Shown in pieces: positions 6,720-7,004 of a DNA stretch of 7,004 nt. How positions within the stretch are numbered: position 1 is the first letter of the stretch; each line of letters begins with the position of its first letter. This stretch comes from Bacteroidota bacterium (lineage in GTDB: Bacteria > Bacteroidota > Bacteroidia > Flavobacteriales > Flavobacteriaceae). Below the pieces are notes generated by a model. That model saw only the letters and a program-made list of their open reading frames with translations. It had not been told where the DNA came from and did not search any database. The stretch is from contig JAEWKB010000142.1 of the NCBI GenBank assembly GCA_023386255.1, forward strand, positions 1 through 7,004. Direction: 5' to 3'. A program made the position numbers and the translations under genes.

Positions 6720-7004
6720 ACCCCAGCCACTCCTTAAAATCGTTTACCCGTTCACGGCTTACTATTACTTCGTCTTCCTTATAGGTAGGCAGGATGACTT
6801 TTAAGCGGGAATTGGTGTAAACCACAATATCTTTAATGGCTTTCATGGGGATGATGAACTTTCTGCTCACCCTGAAGAATTCTGCCGGGTCCAGCTCATT
6901 CTCCAGTTGTTCCAGCGTACTTTCCAAAAGATAAGCCCTATTATCTTTAGTATGTATGTAAGTGCCTTTGTTTTCGCTGTAAAAGCACTCCGCATCCTCT
7001 ACGT
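6718..7004 (-). CDS. LytTR-family response regulator, C-terminal DNA-binding domain (5' end outside window)
   Basis: On the minus strand the frame is open from the right edge to a TAA at 6720-6718, giving 94 visible residues and no start; the ATG must lie beyond the window. A TTG at 6925-6927 could be read as a start, but conserved coding sequence continues upstream of it (CFYSENKGTYIHTKDNRAYLL), so it is internal. The segment matches a LytTR domain: a YSENKGTYIHT strand near its start, then LEQLENELDPAEFFRVSRKFIIPMKAI, with the diagnostic FFRVSRKFII, and a final VSRERVNDFKEWLG. In Bacteroidota such domains usually follow a receiver domain and act as transcriptional regulators paired with a LytS/YehU-type histidine kinase; neither the receiver domain nor the kinase is visible here. 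It converges on the csbD-like gene, with the terminator between them; its stop codon lies at the edge of the T-run. Confidence 0.88.
   Translation of the reverse strand, partial: VEDAECFYSENKGTYIHTKDNRAYLLESTLEQLENELDPAEFFRVSRKFIIPMKAIKDIVVYTNSRLKVILPTYKEDEVIVSRERVNDFKEWLG

Noticed and set aside
6925..6927. TTG as start codon of a 69-residue LytTR-like protein
   Set aside because: The open frame and LytTR-domain similarity continue upstream to the right window edge, so the TTG is an internal leucine codon of a longer gene.

Overview
The window reads as a chromosomal segment of a Flavobacteriaceae-like member of the Bacteroidota. This is inferred from moderately AT-rich DNA, the absence of Shine-Dalgarno-like sites in favour of A/T-rich leaders, candidate promoters resembling the Bacteroidota TAnnTTTG -7 box, and the gene content: a FdtB-type aminotransferase, a COX15-type heme A synthase, a CsbD protein and a LytTR regulator. 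Genus cannot be fixed from the sequence alone. Eight genes lie on the plus strand, the first of them cut by the left edge. One gene lies on the minus strand and is cut by the right edge.

Left part (1-3339) looks like the right-hand end of a surface-polysaccharide (O-antigen, capsule or glycan) locus. It holds the C-terminal tail of a probable sugar-1-phosphate nucleotidyltransferase, a 106-residue cupin, a complete paralogous nucleotidyltransferase, a WavE-family LPS/capsule protein with a GTG start, and, after a 41-bp gap with a possible promoter, a DegT/DnrJ/EryC1/StrS aminotransferase closest to FdtB/QdtB (dTDP-3-amino-3,6-dideoxyhexose synthesis). The first four genes are packed end to end (1-bp gap, 1-bp overlap, 1-bp gap), suggesting translational coupling.

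Middle part (3336-6365) is housekeeping. It contains an L-threonylcarbamoyladenylate synthase (TsaC/Sua5; t6A tRNA modification) whose start overlaps the aminotransferase stop by 4 bp, a CCA-adding tRNA nucleotidyltransferase with an HD domain (1-bp overlap), and heme A synthase (10-bp gap). The accessory sugar gene therefore appears co-transcribed with core tRNA-maturation and respiratory genes.

Right part (6366-7004) has a 90-bp intergenic region with a candidate promoter and a short palindrome, a 60-residue CsbD-like stress protein, a strong intrinsic terminator, and the convergent C-terminal LytTR DNA-binding domain of a response regulator that runs off the window.

No tRNA, rRNA, CRISPR array, insertion sequence or prophage gene was seen. 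The least-understood part is the nucleotidyltransferase-cupin-nucleotidyltransferase-WavE block at 1-2194, where the enzymatic role of the cupin and the identity of the sugars are unknown.
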